From Paragordius varius (lineage: Eukaryota > Nematomorpha): a DNA stretch of 64,000 bases. The position numbers and the translations under genes were made by a program. The stretch spans positions 6,820,001 through 6,884,000 of the forward strand of contig OZ176053.1 of NCBI GenBank assembly GCA_964247055.1, given 5' to 3'. The notes under the pieces are model-generated. The model had not been told where the DNA came from. It ran no database searches and saw only the letters and a program-made list of their open reading frames with translations. How positions within the stretch are numbered: the first letter of the stretch is position 1; every line of letters begins with the position of its first letter. Positions 48,501-61,256 of the stretch are shown piece after piece.

Positions 48501-51500
48501 TATCAAACCTAAGTAAGCACAACACATATGCAATATTACTAGTTCTCTAATGAGATATGTAGCGAGGGGGACATATTGCAATGTTAATATATCTCTCATA
48601 TATGTGTACCGAAAAGGGACATGTAAGTACATTTAAATATATATGTAAATGTTATTTTTATATACTTGTACAACAACTTATAAAAGGATAAAAAAATGCC
48701 ACAGAGATTAAAAAAAATATTCTTGATATTAAACATTAACAATTACTATTTTATATCATTCGAAAGAGCGCGAAAAACTGTATCTTTCATATGGTAGCTG
48801 GTCATTTAAATCGATCTTATATAAAAGTCATTTGGGTTCATATAGTCAAAGAGCCCTTTTATATTTTCACAGACAAAAAAATTTAACAATCATATAAATT
48901 TTTTGATATAATTATTAGGGTTACATTAGTAAAAAAATCTTTAAAAAGGCTTTTGGTTTGCCATTGCAATAAATATTATTAACACAAAAATTATTTTACC
49001 TAGTGGATACTAAAAGGCATTGTTGAAACTGTAAATTTATTAATCTTAACCTTAAACTCTGCTTTAATCTTTGAAATTTCGAAATTATAAGTTCACAAAA
49101 GAAAATAAATTAATATGAATGATGTGGTAAAGAACAAAGCTCTCACTTTGCGCGTTTGCTTTATATGTCCAATATTAACAACCGATGTAAAACATATTAT
49201 TAGTATGCATTTTATAGAGTTTTTATTGCTCTTTGATGAATTATAAATGGGCATATCGTATAGTTTCAAAGAAAAACATTTTTTAGTAAAATATAAAGAT
49301 AGCGCTAAATCAAAAAAAACCAAATTTTAAAAAAGTTTTAAGGTGGAATTATAATTTTATTTCAGATTTACTGTTAAATTGATAGTATATATCAGAAAAT
49401 GCAAAAAAACTCGATGGCAGAATAATTTGTTGTCTAGTGTAATTGTATGCCCTTAATAGGAATATACCGCTTTGATATTGTTAACATACGGTTTCATTAA
49501 TTGTTTGAAGCAGTTTATTGATAGGATGGAGGTGTTGTTGGATTCTTCCAAAATCACTAACAAATAATTAAAAGACATGGATTTATCGAAATTTCAAACT
49601 AATTTGATTTGTGATTAATTTTCGTATTAGACTTAAGTTGTATCCAATAAATAAGTACCATACCATTATTGATTAAATGCATCATTTCATGTGAAATAAG
49701 AGTTCCAACCTTAGCAAACTTAGATATTTCTGAATCGTTAGTATCATAAAGATATCCTTGAAGCATTCCCCATCCCACAACTAAAAGTTTGTTTAAGTAA
49801 TAAATATTAACTCCTCGCTGATAACAGGTTGTAAAAATATTTATGAAACATGTCAAAATAATATTTAATAGAAGGGGAAATTATAATACTGTTGTATTAT
49901 AAAATTAGTATTTGAGATATCTGAAATCAAGGAATTATTTTAAACATCTCCAATTAGTATTCGGAATAAAAAAATTGGATTTATAAAAAAATAATAAAAT
50001 CCCAACAAAACATAATTTTTAAACAATTTTATGGCTTAATAATTATTTAAGCTTATATAAATCCATATTCTCCACCAAAATAATACTATATATAATTTAT
50101 GTATACCAACTTGATTAAAATTTTAGATGATTTCTAATTTACCAGCTGTGCATTAACTTGTGTCGCGGTGACTTAGTGGAAAATATTATTAGTAAATGGA
50201 TAATATATTTGATTTGCGACAAATTGAAAAAGAAGTCTTAAACCCGATTTTGTTTAAAGGAACCTTCTGATAATTTTTTAAAAAAAATTTCACCTCAAAC
50301 GCCTAGAACAACTTACTTATTGTAAAGTATAGCGGTTGAAAATTGCAGAGCATATGTTATAATTTGATAAAGACATATTTTTTAGGTAAGGCCTTAGCCA
50401 ATATTTAAAAATTTAAAATGTTTGCTTTTATTTTAAAATTAGCCAAAACTCTAATATAATTTTTATCGTTTTAGGTTACTAAAGGCTTCAATGTTGCGCT
50501 AATATGGTAGCGAATTTTACAGAGAGTAGAGCCCTACTCTCCTAATTTAAAGGGCTGGTTAAAATCTTTGCCTTCTGTTCAGAGAAGATTAGCATGGCCC
50601 CTTTGGCTTTTAAATTATCATCACTAGTGATTTTATCTCTTAACCTGGGCGAAAATTTCCTTTGAAAATTTTATTTGGCTAAATTTTAAAAAAGTCAACC
50701 ATGTCGTATTAATAAATTTAAAATTTATTATCAAAGTTAAAGGATCCCACCCGTTTTTTCAGAAAGGGCGACACGATTAGGCTTTGTATATAAAAAAAAC
50801 TCTTATTTTTATACGAAGTAGTTAACTGAGGGCCTTAACACTTCGATTCAAACTGGGACATCTAAATACCCCAGACTAAATTTGAATTAGAATTTTTAAA
50901 AAACTACTGAAGGAAACGGTCCTAATTTAAATTTATGCTTCTATCCTAATATAAATTATATAAATATGCCAAAATATCTAAATAAAATTTTGTTTTGAAA
51001 AGTTCCATGTCAAACTACTTCGACGCCATTTTCATTTTACAAATTTTTGCATCGTCTTCATTTAATTTGGTAAAATTAAAGCTAATTTTTTATTTAAATT
51101 ACATGTAACATTGATAGAAATGGAGCGGTTTATTTTGTATTATTTTTCAATTCACCATTGCACACATGTCACGTTGACTGAATTTTTACCTTTCGGTATG
51201 AGCTTAAAATTAGTAATATTAAGTATTTTTGAATAAATTTTTTTATGTGTTTCGGTTTATTAATGTTATATAAGAGCAAAATTTTGCCATGTTTTCGATT
51301 TCTTCCATATTTTTTAAAGAATTTAATTTTAAACAGGCCTGGGGTATTTAACTACCCCAATTTGAATCAAAGGCCTTATATGAATTTGTTGTATCCAAGT
51401 GTTAAGTGAAATATTAAAATCATAAACGAAACTTTTTTGAACACATAAAGGTAAAATTTGGATTGAAAAATAAAAATAGAACACCTACCAATCGTATTGC

Positions 51501-54500
51501 TTGTAAGGTTGTACATAGCATTGTCCAAATTGTTTTCGCTTGATAGTTTCCTATAATATAGGAAAAAAATAGTGTTACACCCATATTTTTGATAAAAAAT
51601 TAAATTGGCGCATAAAAAAAGGGGGAATTCCAACAGAAAATAATTCACGGAAAAAAGAATGAGTTTTTTTATTTATAAAAGTACGCAAACATCGTAACTC
51701 GCATGTTTTGGATATCAAATAAATGAACAACACAGTGCAACACAAACTAGCGGAAAGGGGGAATAAATTACCTTGAATAAATAATTCATGTTAACATTCA
51801 TAATGTTCTTAATTTTGGTCTTACAAGCAGTAGCGGAACTAAAAATTGTGCCCCCCCCCCCCAAAAAAAAAATTATATACTGGCGCCCCTTCCCCCTAGT
51901 AAATTGTTTGCAGTTATCATTTCACCTGGAGCATCACAAAAATTTGTAAAGAAATATTATATTTAAAAATGATAATATAGCTGACTTGGCATTCTGAGTC
52001 TAAAAGTTTTGCGTTCTTGGTATTTTTATATATGATGGTTAATACCCACTCCCTCACCCTAACCACCGCCAATTCCATAATTTTAACGTTCATTTTTTAA
52101 GTTTAAAATAATTAAATAACTTATTAAGAGCATGTTTTAATAAGAAAATCATGTTTTAAAATTTTGTTTTCTCGATTTTGCATGAACAAATTTTCTAATT
52201 ATATCTTTATCTCCAATTCCGCCATCACCGCTTCAATTGCTAGTAACGATAAATTGCTCAACCTTTTTTCCGCCATCGTGCTTCTAATATAATTTTTAAG
52301 TATTTTTAACTTTAAAAATGAACATTCCGCTGTATCAACCGTAACATCACAATGGCTGAAACTGTTGTGTACTTAATAATTAATAGCTCTGCAAATTGCC
52401 TGGCATTGTTAGTTTGAGTCATCCTTACGAATTATAAACTGACAACACTATTTGAATCGGAAAATATTCCCTCAAATCGTTTGGATTATTGATCATTAAA
52501 TTTTTAGCTGAATTGATAATTTCTACATAATTTCTACTTCACTCATTTTTAACTTTGATGGAAGCAGAAATGAAAACATATCCGCTACGCTATAAAAAAT
52601 GCCGAATTGTTTTTTAACTAAAAAATTACAACATCAAAAATTTTATTGAAAACATTCACTCTTATTATCTAAATTGGAAAATCTATGGTTATTGTCAAGT
52701 TCATCAATATGTCCTAATTTTATGTCACTTATCACTAAAATCAAGTTTAATGCCCATTTATTGCCATTTCATGGCATCTTTTTGCCGTTATATAGTGTTC
52801 TATATTTTAATAATTTTATATTTTAACTGAGCTCTGTTTTTGCTTTTTAAGGTCTATATCATTTTGTAACGTTGTAAAAACTTTATGTTTTCTATCTAAT
52901 AAATGATATAACATGCAAAGAAATATAAATTCAAATTTACTGTTTAATTAACATAGAAGCTTCTTCCGCTCATTTTTCTTAGTGCTCGTTAATGTTATAT
53001 TGGTTGAAACCTTAATAATATCCAAATAACGATATTTTATTGATAAAAGAGGCGTATACCTTCCAACCCATCGAGTGGGATTTAATTTTACAAACTTAAT
53101 ATAAATAATGAAAAAAGGCCCCTGTTTTGCCTTGGGCCTGCCGCAGTGCTACCCCATGCTCCCCGTAGTTTCGCCACTGCTTACAAGTTATTCAAAAAAA
53201 TATATACGCTTTTGAAATATTTTCTCCATATAGATAAGCAATAGCGCATATGAAAAATAGATTCTATAAAGCATGTTTTTTCCAAAAATATCATAAAAAT
53301 ACATCATAAACTACATACAATAAAGCAAAACGATGTATAATTTTAATAAATTTTCAACCCTTTAAAAATGGACTAGTTTTTTTAAATGCAAAAATACATG
53401 CCAAACTCATCAGCCTAACTCTAGGTGTGTTATTAATTTAATTAAATATAATAAATACTTACATAGTTTTTGTGATTTGCCGGTTATAATCGTAATCATC
53501 AATGCGAAATTTTATCTATAAATTATGAAATACATAATTTAAAATTTTTTAATTAAGACGCAAACATTTATACTTGAAGTACTAACTTTATTGAATTGAT
53601 TAAAACATGTAATTACAATATCATGTATATCAAAAACGCAAATATTAAAAAATAGTATAGAAAGTCGTGGTTTACACAATATAAGTAACCCCAAAAATTT
53701 TTTAAATAATTTGATCTTTAATGCAAATTAAATTTAGTATTCTATATCCTAAATTAAATTCTATATACATTTCCAATTCTAATTCACCCTTAAACAATTC
53801 AAATTCAACTTTAAACAATTCAAATTTACCCTCGAACAATACTAATTCACCCTCAAATAAATTATCTGCTTTTTAAGATTAAAACATACCTAAATTTTTA
53901 TATATATAAAATGAAATTTTGTTTTAAATTAAAATAATACTGAAAAAATAATAATCTATGCCATAAAGATATATTTGATATTATAAGGAGTTATATTAGT
54001 TCGACAACACAAAGTTTATTTTTAGGGTCAATTTGAATTGTTCAAAAGTGAATTTGATTAGTTTAAGGGTGAATTTAAACTGTAAATAGTTTAATAGAAA
54101 AAGATAAAAATAAATTATAAACCTTTTCACTAATCGTTTCTTCCGCTTGATTATGAATGTCCAAAAGTATTGGAAAAAAATTTATCTTTAATGTCTCCAA
54201 CTAAATATATTTTTAAAAATACGTGAATATTTTTATAAAATGGAATTGAATGAAATATAAACAATTTAGTTTAATTAAGATGAAACAAATTTAATTATAC
54301 ATTATCATTAATTTCGTTATGTATGTTTTTTATTAGACGCACAGTTTGTCGCTTTCTTTTTTAAGGGTAAGAATCGGACGCCCCAAAATTTAACAATCAC
54401 CCTCCTCCCCTCTAGGGCTGACAATCAAAAGTGAAAAATTGTTTCTGACATTTGTGCAAAGACGGTGAAATTCAATTGATGAATCAAAAAAAATACACAA

Positions 54501-57500
54501 AAACGTTTGATTATTGAAACAACTTTTACAGGGTGGGCTCACCCTCCTGAAAAGTGTCTCTACCATTATCCCTGCATTTATAAATAAATTAACATCATAT
54601 ACACGTTTTCCAGAAAATGCTTAAGCAAAAATTAAAAAAAGGGCAATAAGCTTTAATTGAAATAAGATCAGGTCGTTTATAAAGGCAATGTTAATAGCCA
54701 CTCCAATCAGGCGAACCTTCTCCCAATAATTGCTTTAATAACATAAATTTATTATGTAGAGGTGGGTATTTTAATCAAAGCAAATATCATTAATAATAAT
54801 ACTTAAACTTATGAATAACTTTGGCCATCAAAATTGCTTGATAGATATATTTTTTGCAATCACTAATTCAAGAAATGCAAACAGCGGGTCCATTAAAAAG
54901 GTGGATGAACCATAATTGTTGAATTAAAATGAAAATATAATATATACATTGCCTGTTTAAAATTTATGTTTGGAGATATATATAAAAAACTCTATTTCAA
55001 AGAGGATGGCTCAATATAAAAATATCGGTATTATTTTAAAACCAACAATATAATAATAACCCTTTTCGCGATTTCTCTCTTTAGGGATTGTGGCAAATGA
55101 TAACTGTCATTTATCATGTGAATGGCTTCCCTTCGTATTGCATCAAATATTTCCGTCACCTATTCAAAATTAAAAGAAATATGATAAAATACTAATATAG
55201 AATATAATGATGCACAAAAATAAAATTCGGAATATGTAACATATATGTATGCATGTTGATACTTCCATTTCCGTACTGGGCCTGGCTAATATTTTATAAG
55301 CAATTTTGTTGAAAACATCCCTGAACCTTATTTTTGTAGCCTTGTAGCAAAAATTAGGCTCATCACTTATTTCTTCACACAGATTAATGTATGGGCACAC
55401 TAAATCCTGATAGTATTGCGATGTTTTTGTATGTGCAAAAGCTTTTTTCCTTATCAAACGACTGTAAATAAGGTAGGTGTGCAAGATTCTAAAATAGTGT
55501 ATCAAGAATCAATTTTTGTTACAAAGTAAAGTTTTACCTTAAAAGTAAAATTATGGAAGAAAAGAAGTAATATTTGAGACTGACTCTAAAACCTAGGTTA
55601 AAATCTAGCTTGGGTTTTGGCGTCTGCTAATCAAAAATAACAATTTTAAACACGGGTATTAGCAAATCGATATTATATGATTAATTAATTTTTACACTTT
55701 CATTTATCAACCTTATTCCGGATTTGTTGGTCAAGTATTTATTTTGCAACAGATCCTCAACTTTTTTTAGATATGTTATGGGGGCTTCGTAAACCGATGA
55801 ATCATTCTCCACATTTTTAACGGATGTTCTAAACTAAATTATATTATATATATACATAAAAATTCCCAGTATATCAAGTTTTGCTTGTTTTTTCACAATA
55901 AGGTTAAACAATTTTTTTAGCTAAAAATATGAGAGGTAGGGTGTGGTAGCCAATCAAATTTGATTGGGCGGACAAGTTTCATAAAAGAATCATTATTTAT
56001 ACATAAAAGGCTAAAAAAATGGCAAAGTACTTGCTAGGGGCCTAATAAAAGGCCAATCCAAGTGAAATCTCATAACTTGTTATTAATTCATAGTCACTCA
56101 TAAAATCTCATGGAAAGGTTTTAAAGCGATGGGCGAATTGCAAATAAATAATTATTTAGAAATTTATTAGAAAATGACAATGCTTTTATCAAACAACCCA
56201 ATTATAACCATGGGAATCCTAATTTATTTATGATAATGTATTGCAAAGTTGCTACATTACCCCCATCGTAATGTAAAGACATTGATGGTGATGTTTTATA
56301 GTTTAATTTTAATATATCAAAATAATAAAAAAACGAAAGTAATAGATATCGTTAGATACAAATGCAAAGAAAACGAACAGTATCTAACCAATTGACAACA
56401 CATCCTAAACAAAATGATGAAGTTAAACACTTTACATTAATTAAATTACGGTCAAATTTATTATAACACACGCTATTGTATAATCAATCGTTCAACAATA
56501 ATGTGAAAAGCCAGCATAAATGTGTATACTGTAATAAAACTTAACAAAATCCTAATCTAAGCTAAAAGGTGTCAAACTAAAAATATAAATCCAATACTTT
56601 TTTAAGTTTAGAATCTGACTACCGAAAAATGGCGGATAACATTGGGAAGAAAGACAACAATGATTAAATCAAAAACTACGACCTCTAAAATATTGAACAA
56701 TTGTTTATAAAACACATCGCTGCTTTATAAATATGGTGGTGGAGGTTAATATGAAGTTGTCAAATATGAAAAGTGAAAATAAGATAAGTGTTTATAATTA
56801 AGACATAAAAACGATAGCAAAAAGTCATTTATCCAAGTCATCGAAGCACAATTTAATTTTTGAATTATTAAAGGGGGGAAAGAAAGACTTATGCGTAGCA
56901 GAGGAGTGTTCAACACAAATGGCATCGCGGCGGCGCGCATTTAAAATATATATGGGCCTCCATAAATGATTTACTAGATTTCCAACAAAACATTTAACAA
57001 TTTTTTCTTCTTCTTGCCAATTGGATAGACAATTTAGGAAAGTTATTTAGGAATTATCAATTTCACGAAGGTGTCGTAAGCAATATTGGCAATTTATGTA
57101 TTTCCAAATTTTTCGTGGGCCGCACAAAAAGTCACGAAGAGTCGCGTGTTGGAAACCCCCTGCTTAGCGTAAGAAAAGAATCTGGACATTAATTTACCGA
57201 GAAATAGCTTAAGGAATAAAAGTGTCGATTTCATCTTAGGAAGTTAAACCAAAAAGGACAAAAATTTTAAGTCCTCATTTTTTGTTTCATCCTTACAAGA
57301 AAAGCGTCTTTTACAATAAATATATATATAGCATATATTAACCACTGGAAATTCCATCAAAAATTCGGACACATTTCGATAATTCCTTAATTCGCCATAT
57401 ACGGTAGCGTTTCGAATCTAAAATATATGATACATGAAATTATATATTTAAAATTAGTTTATTAATGGATTATAATATGGCTGAACAAATATTTTAAAAT

Positions 57501-58462
57501 ATATACCATAGCATGTTCTTCCTCCAAATTAATTATACAATTGACGTCTGTTTGGGTAAAACCGAGTGGACGAAGGAGGGCGTAAAGATAAGCCCTGTAG
57601 TTCCCCATTATGGTAGAATTGGCAAAGAATTTTGGTTCAGACATATGCATTGAGGGGTATTCAAAATATATACGGTAGTCATCACTTTCATATAAAGAAC
57701 CAATAACTCTTTCTATAATTTCCTCCCTTCTACCATCAGCCAATTCTAATCCATTCTTTTTGTGGTAATCATTTAACCACGAATCAAGTGAAAAAGCGAC
57801 GTTGGTAAAATTTAATGTCTTTTTTGTATTATTGTTGGGTAATCGGGTCAAAATTGGTTTAATTTCATTATTGTATAAGTCAAAAGTTTCGAAAATATCG
57901 GTATAATTTGTGGGTCTTCTAATTTGCCATTTTCGAGTTTGACAAGATCGATAAAAGGTATACATGAGCTTTTCATCAGGACTGCGTTCATTTTCATTTT
58001 TCTTGACCAAATGATCTAGGTGTTATATTTATACATAAAAAATAAAAATGAATTAAAAATGGTAAAATAAAAAATTTACCAAAAACATCTTGTTTAGTAC
58101 GCTTTTCTATTTGAGTATATCGTGATCCAGTTCTTTCAACCGTAGAAAAGTTGTAAGAAAAATCTTTGCATGCGAAATCATAAAAATTGGTGCACGGGTC
58201 ATTTCTGGCAAATTTGGATGTTAACGATGAGATACCTATACAAAAAAACATATTATAAAATATTTGATCACTTTTTAAATTTAATTCATTTATCATAAAA
58301 AAATTATCAATGGTTTTTAAAAATTAATATTCTTTATAAGGTATCAATCAACATTTCGCAAGTTTGGTAACAAAGTATTTTACTACCTGGTATATTACCA
58401 ACAAGTAAAAAATATATGGGATACAAAATATATAATGAATGGCCTGAAATGATCATTTTCAT
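45506..58462 (-). CDS. Neprilysin-like M13 zinc metallopeptidase, third copy, 15 exons, 630 aa
   Basis: Exons in gene order: 58462-58387, 58235-58080, 58015-57507, 57417-57343, 55833-55712, 55488-55263, 55159-55061, 53515-53463, 51550-51489, 49780-49664, 49556-49468, 47403-47341, 46057-45980, 45752-45676, 45596-45506. They sum to 1893 nt in one frame, with the same 15-exon plan and phases as the palindromic pair. The protein starts with a signal-peptide-like stretch (YILYPIYFLLVG), followed by NDPCTNFYDFACKDF. The active site reads NAMY, GWGMLQGYLYD, HEMMH, DESLADYYG, RQFLLDFSR, DEHLPYADR, and the protein ends DCNYI. Unlike the arm copies it keeps the Asn of the NAFY-type motif. Sequence divergence from both arms is clear in every exon, so this is the oldest paralogue relationship here. 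Introns hold a hAT (intron 8), a Tc1-like element with another nested in it (intron 11) and a hAT MITE (intron 4). No lesion seen in the exons. Likely a secreted active peptidase; substrate unknown. Confidence 0.9.
47459..49439. mobile_element. Tc1/mariner-like MITE interrupted by a second element
   Basis: Ends ctagacaactaatttt and, inverted, aatttgttgtctagtg, flanked by TA. Interior matches 61257-62344 (for example aagagcgc and cgcgtttgc blocks), with a 1083 bp element inserted at 47664. No transposase. It lies in intron 11 of gene 3. Superfamily is inferred from TA flanks and CACTAG-type ends. Confidence 0.75.
47664..48746. mobile_element. Foldback MITE nested in the Tc1-like element
   Basis: Starts cagtaattgttaatttttga after TA (47662-47663) and ends attaacaattac before TA (48747-48748). 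Inverted repeats of about 250 bp include aaaagggacatgt and gcacaacacatatgcaat in opposite senses. The sister copy at about 61457 reads straight through (gccatgtattttatatc), giving the empty site. CAGT ends plus TA duplication fit Tc1/mariner-type MITEs. Confidence 0.8.
51828..53179 (-). mobile_element. hAT transposon remnant with perfect 8 bp target duplication
   Basis: Ends cagtagcggaacta and, inverted, cagtggcgaaacta. Flanked by cttacaag at 51820-51827 and again at 53180-53187. 1352 bp, in intron 8 of gene 3. The minus strand holds the C-terminal dimerisation part of a hAT transposase (52204-52345); the rest is deleted or decayed. The perfect duplication suggests a fairly recent insertion. 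Confidence 0.88.
52204..52345 (-). pseudogene. hAT transposase C-terminal dimerisation domain fragment
   Basis: Translates as VTVDTAECSFLKLKILKNY, then IRSTMAEKRLSNLSLLAIEA and VMAELEIKI before a stop. This matches the hAT C-terminal pattern ERSFSKLK-IK-YLRSTM--ERLSNL-LLSIE of ZMYM1-type elements, with TAECSF replacing the usual AERSF. Only the last part of a 600-800 aa protein remains. Confidence 0.82.
53780..53870. repeat. Short minisatellite, about four units of 22-24 bp
   Basis: Units of the type ttcacccttaaacaattcaa, degenerating along the array. A complementary set occurs at 54036-54085 (ttgaattgttcaaaagtgaa), so the two can form a hairpin about 300 bp long overall. In intron 7 of gene 3. 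Confidence 0.6.
54036..54085. repeat. Inverted partner of the short minisatellite
   Basis: ttgaattgttcaaaagtgaa and gtttaagggtgaattt are the complement of units at 53780-53870. Confidence 0.55.
56899..57162. mobile_element. hAT-like MITE, intron 4 of third M13 gene
   Basis: Ends cagaggagtgttcaacac and, inverted, cagggggtttccaacacg, 264 bp with a GC-rich subterminal part (gcggcggcgcgc). The type is the common hAT MITE resembling CAGGGGTGTCCAAC. No clean 8 bp duplication seen. Confidence 0.65.
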
Positions 58463-59127
58463 CAATATAGAAAATTTAAAATTTAAAAAGATATATTATA
58501 AATTTTATTAATTTATCATATATACTATATAGTAATAATTTACCAGCTATTCTAAGAAAATGGACCCTCGCATCAAAACATATTTTAGAATATAGTAATT
58601 TTCAGCGAATTATAATTTTTTAAACTAGTTAGTACATGAATAGAAAATTAATGTTTTCAATTATTTTGCCTGTAGCTAATACGCATATTTCGCAAAAACA
58701 GTTAGTCATATTAATTTTTTTGTTATCGCTATTTGTATAATATTTAATGAACCGGTAGTCGTCGCTTGATTTTGTAATCAAATATCTGAGAAATAAAACA
58801 GGTCTTTAATAATGTAAAGGAAACGTTTTTCCTAATAAATTCTTTGCATATGTTTCAGAGATCCGTTAATATATTTTACAAGATATTATAAAGTTGGACA
58901 AAAAAGTTATGATTACCGAAATAAATAATTTTTTTTAATATTTTTAAATATATAGAAAATGGTAATTATATTACCTTAAATGATTAGTTTTTAAGAAAGA
59001 CCAGCAAAAATAAAATATTGGTTTATCAATATTTATTTCTTTTATTCTGCTTTCATCAAATATCTTTTATACTTTGTTTAAGGATTTAGATTTTTTGTCT
59101 ATTTTATAAGAGAGCCAATAACACTAT
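58463..59127. other. Upstream region of third M13 gene
   Basis: Non-coding. From about 58890 it matches the loop sequence 14160-14400 in inverted orientation, so it is conserved between gene 3 and the lost loop gene. No core promoter could be assigned with confidence in such AT-rich DNA. Confidence 0.5.
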
Positions 59128-59822
59128 TAGGGTTGTGCATGTGACTGCTTTTTTAAAAAAGTCTGTCAGACCCAGTCAGACCATGGTCATGGTCATGACC
59201 ACTTTTTACATAAGTTAATATCATGCGACATTGGATTGTGAAAATAATGTTCTTACGACACTTGCGTTTCACTAATAATGTCATGTTTTTTCTTAAAAGT
59301 TTACATTATACATTTTTTGATATTAATTATTTACAAATATTTTAAATCAAATTTAATCAAGAATGTTTTTTTCAAATAAATTTTGCCACATGTTTGTGGC
59401 CTTTTTAATATTATATAGATTTAAATACTGGGTAATGCAAATAAAATTTACATAGTATGTTGTGCACTTTCTTTCATCATGTAATATTCAATTACATGTT
59501 TATTCATTATTTGGTCTATATATATGGATTAATTGCGCATTTTGCAAAGTGCTTAATTGTTTTGTTTTTCGAAATAACTGGATACGCTTAAATGCTAATG
59601 TTATAACGATGCATATTTAACAATTTTATATTTTTAAATATGCATATTTAAATATTTAATTTATAATTTTTAAAAAATATATTAAAAAACAATAAAATAT
59701 TTCTATTCCTCTTCCAAAAAAATTTACCAACATTTTTTTCAAAATACAGCTGTTGTTTTAAATGACCGTGGTCAAAAAATAATAGTCATTGACCTGGTCA
59801 TGACTTGGTCAGCACAACCCTA
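59128..59822. mobile_element. hAT MITE with perfect 8 bp target duplication
   Basis: Ends tagggttgtgc and, inverted, tagggttgtgctgac, enclosing 695 bp. Flanked by aacactat at 59120-59127 and 59823-59830. Subterminal ggtcatggtcatgacca motifs occur at both ends. The loop at about 14165 shows the unoccupied site (atagtgtt). No transposase. Confidence 0.88.
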
Positions 59823-59885
59823 AACACTATATATAGCTTATGGGATTTAACATACCGATTTTCTTATTACTAATACATAAGGGGT

Positions 59886-61080
59886 TTTTGCTGACATATA
59901 TATATAACACTAGTCGACAAATTTGGACATTTTTGAGCACCACCACTCAAACTTTTAAATTATGACTACTTTCAGTGTTTTAAAACCGAATGTGAAAAAA
60001 TTTTTGATCCCGCCAATCAGAATTTTGAAATATTATAGGTTTTTCAATTTTTCAAAAACAAGAGAAAATCGAGAGAAAATAAAATATAACTTTATAATAA
60101 ATTGTTATTATATTATAAACTTAATATCATTTATTAAAGCGTTTTAAACTCTATCTTTTGAATATAAATATGTCATTTAAATATCAGAGAGAAAAAAATA
60201 GTACGGACTTAAACGTCAAAATTTAGTCTTTTTCTTTCAAGTGAATTTTTAATGCGTATAAAATTTTTTTAAAAAAATACTAAAAAAGGCATTCATGGTT
60301 TAAACCTTCGGCTTTCAGATAGGCTATATTTTTTTAGTTTTCGTTCTTTCGAGTACTTATTAAGCTTTTTTTCTTGAGTTGGTTCTTACAAAAATCTTTT
60401 ATTTATACCTAGTGGATATACTTTATTTTTTAAAATTTTTGGTTGTTTTGTATTTTTAATTTCAGATGGATGTTGTGTAGCCACTTTTAGTTGAATTTAC
60501 TATTATGGGATTGGACCATTTGTATTTACCTAACCTTTTTATTCAATTTAATTGTAGAATTTATCTAACTTTATTCTGTGAATTGGTTAATTTGACATGT
60601 CAATTTGCCTGGATTTTGCTTGCAAGTCTCTCTTATCGGGCTTTACGATTACTTATTGTTATCTATGCCATATCTGGCATAATTGGATCGCTTGGGAGAT
60701 ATGCAGAGCTTGTGCAGCCGCCCGGATCTATCACACTATACATAAGCCCCTTTTAGATTTTTAATACTTTGGCTCTTAGCTTGTTTAGTATCTTATTAAA
60801 TGCCTAGAATTTTGTTATTCATGCATGGAATATTACTTGTATCGACTTGTTCTTTGAATATTTAAACATATGTACACGAGGAATGATTGTTATTTTTAAA
60901 TTAAATACAAATTTAAAAATAAAATTTCGGAAAAATCCTATTGGTGGCCTCAATTTTCTTTTTTGTTTTGGCCTTTCCATGCCATTAGGTATAGAAAATG
61001 CAAAAATAATGGGGTGGTGCAAAACCTTGTTGAGCAGTGTAATCTTCATATATTTTTCTAAAAATTTCATAAATATAATA
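59886..61080. other. Intergenic, nothing recognised
   Basis: AT-rich. The longest open stretch (60505-60756, 83 codons, hydrophobic) matches no family I know and lacks supporting context. Confidence 0.4.
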
Positions 61081-61230
61081 GACTATAAAACAATTTTCAA
61101 TTATTGATTTTATATCTTCTATGTTTGACTATAAAAATTGAAATCCGAAATGTGAAATTGGATGAAAACGAAAATCAGTAAGTATAGTTTTCGATCTAGA
61201 AAGGGTTTAAGTTAAAGCAGCTTCTCATTT
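61080..61230. repeat. Third copy of the palindrome inner-flank sequence
   Basis: aaaacaattttcaattattg and gatgaaaacgaaaatcag match the inner flanks of the two arms (about 13900-14030 inverted and 17860-18000). In the arms this segment lies about 1 kb upstream of an M13 start codon. Confidence 0.65.
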
Positions 61231-61256
61231 TTCTTTTTTATAGCTTTATATTATTA

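Noticed and set aside
60505-60756. 83-codon hydrophobic open frame
   Set aside because: No family recognised, no signal for splicing or expression, and length is within chance for this window.
60819-61107. Overlapping frames on both strands of 83-86 codons
   Set aside because: Overlap each other in opposite strands and show low-complexity composition. No motif.
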